Assembly (NCBI GenBank): GCA_017397565.1
Contig: JAFQIL010000006.1
Location: 1-41,713, forward strand
Direction of reading: 5' to 3'
DNA length: 41,713 nt
Source of the DNA: Oscillospiraceae bacterium
Lineage (GTDB): Bacteria > Bacillota > Clostridia > Oscillospirales > Oscillospiraceae
This document shows positions 40,200 through 41,713 of the stretch, in pieces (position 1 is the stretch's first letter; every line of letters starts with the position of its first letter). Both the position numbers and the translations under genes were made by a program. The notes beneath the pieces were generated by a model. That model saw only the letters and a list, made by a program, of their open reading frames with translations, did not search any database and was not told the DNA's origin.

Positions 40200-41381
40200 T
40201 TAGACTTCCTCAACACCCTTGACCAGGTAGTTCATGGAGCCGGTGATAACGCCGTCTTCCACAGAAGCGCCGCCGGCAGCAACGATGACGTTGCCCTCGT
40301 TGTCAACCAGGTCAGCATCTGCCTTGGTGACATTGCCCTCAGCGTCGATGCTCAGAGCAACACCGGTGAAGACGTCCCACTCGCCGTTGACCATCATAGC
40401 CTTAACAGCGTCGATAGCCTTCTTGGTGTTGGGAGCGCAGTTCTCGCTCAGGGGAGATACGTCTACGAAGCCTTCCTTCAGGCCGCCGTAGTATGCGGGG
40501 CCACCCATCTTGGTAACGAAGTTCTTAGCTTCGCCGCATTCCTGGGCTGCCTTAATAGCGGTAGCGTAGTAAACATCCCAGTTCCAGATGGCAGCAGTCA
40601 GGTGAGCCTTGGGAGCGTCCTTGGTCATATCGGAGTTGTAGCCGCAGCCAAAGACGTTTGCGTCCTGTGCAGCCAGCTGAGGCTGAGCGGAGTCACAGTG
40701 CTGGGAGATAACACCGCACTTGTAAACGTTGATCAGCTCTTCCGCGAAGGCCTTTTCGTTGGCTTCATCAGCCCAAGCGCCCAGCTTCTTGACATGGATC
40801 TTGGCATCGGGGTTGACAGCCAGAACGCCCAGAGCGAAGCCGTTGATACCGGAAGCGGTCTCAGCGTAGTCGGTGGTGTAAGCGGCAACGTAGCCGACGT
40901 TATTGTTGCCGATCTCCAGGGACTTCAGACCGGCAGCGATACCTGCCAGGTAACGGGCCTGGTAAGCGCGGCCGAAGTAGTTGTTGAAGTTGGTTTCGTT
41001 GCTCTTGTAGCCGGTGCCGTGAGAGAAGACCACTTCGGGGTACTTCTTGGCAGCCTCTTCCATAGCATCGATGTAGCCAAAGGAAATGCCGAAGATGATG
41101 TTGGCGCCCTGACCTACCAGAGTGTCAACAGCAGCCAGAACCTTCTCCTTGTCTTCGGGAACTTCGTCCACGATGACCAGCTGAGTGTCTACATTCATGC
41201 CCAGGGACTTCATGGCAGTGGTGATGCCATTGTGGTGAGCATAGGTGTAACCGGCGGTGTCATTTTTGCTGTTGATATAGATGGCACCAACCTTGAACTG
41301 CTTTTCTGCGGGAGCGCCGGCACAGGCAACCAGGCCCAGAGCCAGAACCGCAACCAGAACAAGTGCGAGAATCTTTTTCAT
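40200..41381 (-). CDS. BMP-family substrate-binding lipoprotein (nucleoside importer)
   Basis: Extracytoplasmic binding protein for the importer downstream. The start is ATG 41381 (GGAGG upstream), giving 393 residues; the extra upstream codons are leader. Lipoprotein signal with cleavage before C20 (GLVAC). BMP features: FKVGAIYINSKNDTAGYTYAH, NIIFGISFGYIDAMEEAAKKYPEVVFSH, ARYLAGIAAGLKS and VGYVAAYTTDYAETASGINGFALG. The relatives with known ligands bind purine nucleosides. It has its own promoter and stands first in the operon. Confidence 0.93.
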   Translation of the reverse strand: MKKILALVLVAVLALGLVACAGAPAEKQFKVGAIYINSKNDTAGYTYAHHNGITTAMKSLGMNVDTQLVIVDEVPEDKEKVLAAVDTLVGQGANIIFGISFGYIDAMEEAAKKYPEVVFSHGTGYKSNETNFNNYFGRAYQARYLAGIAAGLKSLEIGNNNVGYVAAYTTDYAETASGINGFALGVLAVNPDAKIHVKKLGAWADEANEKAFAEELINVYKCGVISQHCDSAQPQLAAQDANVFGCGYNSDMTKDAPKAHLTAAIWNWDVYYATAIKAAQECGEAKNFVTKMGGPAYYGGLKEGFVDVSPLSENCAPNTKKAIDAVKAMMVNGEWDVFTGVALSIDAEGNVTKADADLVDNEGNVIVAAGGASVEDGVITGSMNYLVKGVEEV

Positions 41382-41456
41382 GTTTCTACCTCCAAAATAT
41401 TGTGTGTTTTCGGTGGGGATATTATCAAATAAAATACACCCCATTTTCACCTAACA

Positions 41457-41485
41457 AACATACCACAAACGGGATATAAAGTCAA
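41457..41485 (-). promoter_or_regulatory. Promoter of the BMP importer operon
   Basis: On the minus strand TTGACT (41485-41480), 17 bases, TATGTT (41462-41457). The leader of about 70 bases can pair GGGG with CCCC but shows no purine-riboswitch features that I can recognise. Confidence 0.75.
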
Positions 41486-41519
41486 GTAAGCAAGTATTCT
41501 GTCGGAAGATTTTTCCTTG

Positions 41520-41554
41520 GGAATTAGGAATTAGGAATGAGGAATTAGGAATTG
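41520..41554 (+). repeat. Short tandem repeat GGAATTA, second site
   Basis: Five seven-base units (GGAATTA, GGAATGA and similar), directly before an R1 copy, as at 35960. Confidence 0.75.
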
Positions 41555-41713
41555 TCAAATTTCTGTTTGTCGAGCAGCCGATGGCTGCCAATTGACAATT
41601 GAAAATTGACAATGGACAATTAAGGAGTCGCCAAAGGCGACATTTTTAAATCATTTCCGAAGGAAATACCACAATTGTCAATTATCAATTATCCATTATC
41701 CATTCGTGCGTCA
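41555..41713 (+). repeat. R1 repeat, copy 6, cut by the window end
   Basis: Left hairpin, arm, core and right arm as in copies 2 to 4. The sequence ends within the last hairpin (CGTGCGTCA). Confidence 0.85.

Noticed and set aside
40050..41432. Open frame of 460 codons on the plus strand
   Set aside because: Complement of the BMP binding-protein gene; its first part is an R1 repeat.
41382..41456. Purine riboswitch before the nucleoside importer
   Set aside because: The leader is short and A+T rich and shows only a simple GGGG/CCCC pairing. I cannot see the three-helix purine aptamer.

Overview
The window reads as a stretch of chromosome from an anaerobic, low-oxygen-adapted Firmicute, most likely a gut clostridium of the Oscillospiraceae/Ruminococcaceae type. 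The reasons are strong AGGAGG ribosome sites and sigma-A promoters with 17-base spacers, a SpoIVB-family sporulation protease, ferredoxin/NADH-type formate dehydrogenase, tungsten aldehyde oxidoreductases, a NifS/NifU/IscR set, and many small A+T-rich inverted repeats in the gaps. No tRNA, rRNA, CRISPR array, phage or transposase gene is visible.

Layout. 1-4.3 kb: a SpoIVB-like protease gene that loses homology exactly at its catalytic serine, a free methionine-R-sulfoxide reductase, and a nifS-nifU-iscR iron-sulfur operon with two matching operator palindromes over its promoter. 4.4-5.7 kb: a DUF1576 membrane protein. 5.8-27.1 kb: a molybdenum/tungsten cofactor island. It holds a NuoF/NuoE-type diaphorase divergent from a Cys-type formate dehydrogenase catalytic subunit, a MobA-FdhD fusion, an iron alcohol dehydrogenase with a complete aldehyde:ferredoxin oxidoreductase (AOR), a tungstate ABC transporter (tupABC), a MoaE-like gene, the operon moeA-moeA/PBP-moaA-moaC-mog, and a second, shortened AOR. 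27.1-36 kb: an M14 peptidase, then an operon of a cytosolic BMP-domain fusion, a metallophosphoesterase, DUF2461, dapA and dapB, then dapF and a radical SAM protein. 36.2-41.4 kb: a complete BMP-type (nucleoside) ABC importer.

How it works together. tupABC would bring in tungstate; MoaA, MoaC, MoaE, Mog, MoeA and MobA would build the pterin cofactor; FdhD would prepare formate dehydrogenase; the iron-sulfur operon would supply clusters. The products are formate dehydrogenase plus diaphorase (formate/CO2 with NAD(P)H and probably ferredoxin) and AOR plus alcohol dehydrogenase (acid-aldehyde-alcohol interconversion). MoaD is not in the window.

Most notable. The tungstate-binding protein TupA appears circularly permuted: the segment that normally ends the protein comes first, directly after the lipoprotein signal. 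Its mRNA leader folds into a closed domain ending in a terminator. The moeA operon leader carries an 18-codon ORF with a strong ribosome site followed by a perfect terminator. The second AOR keeps all four cluster cysteines but lacks the segments that carry the active-site Glu and His. The FdhD half of the fusion lacks the usual CxxC. Several families of small repeats fill nearly every gap, often within a few bases of a stop codon, and one supplies the last codons of iscR.
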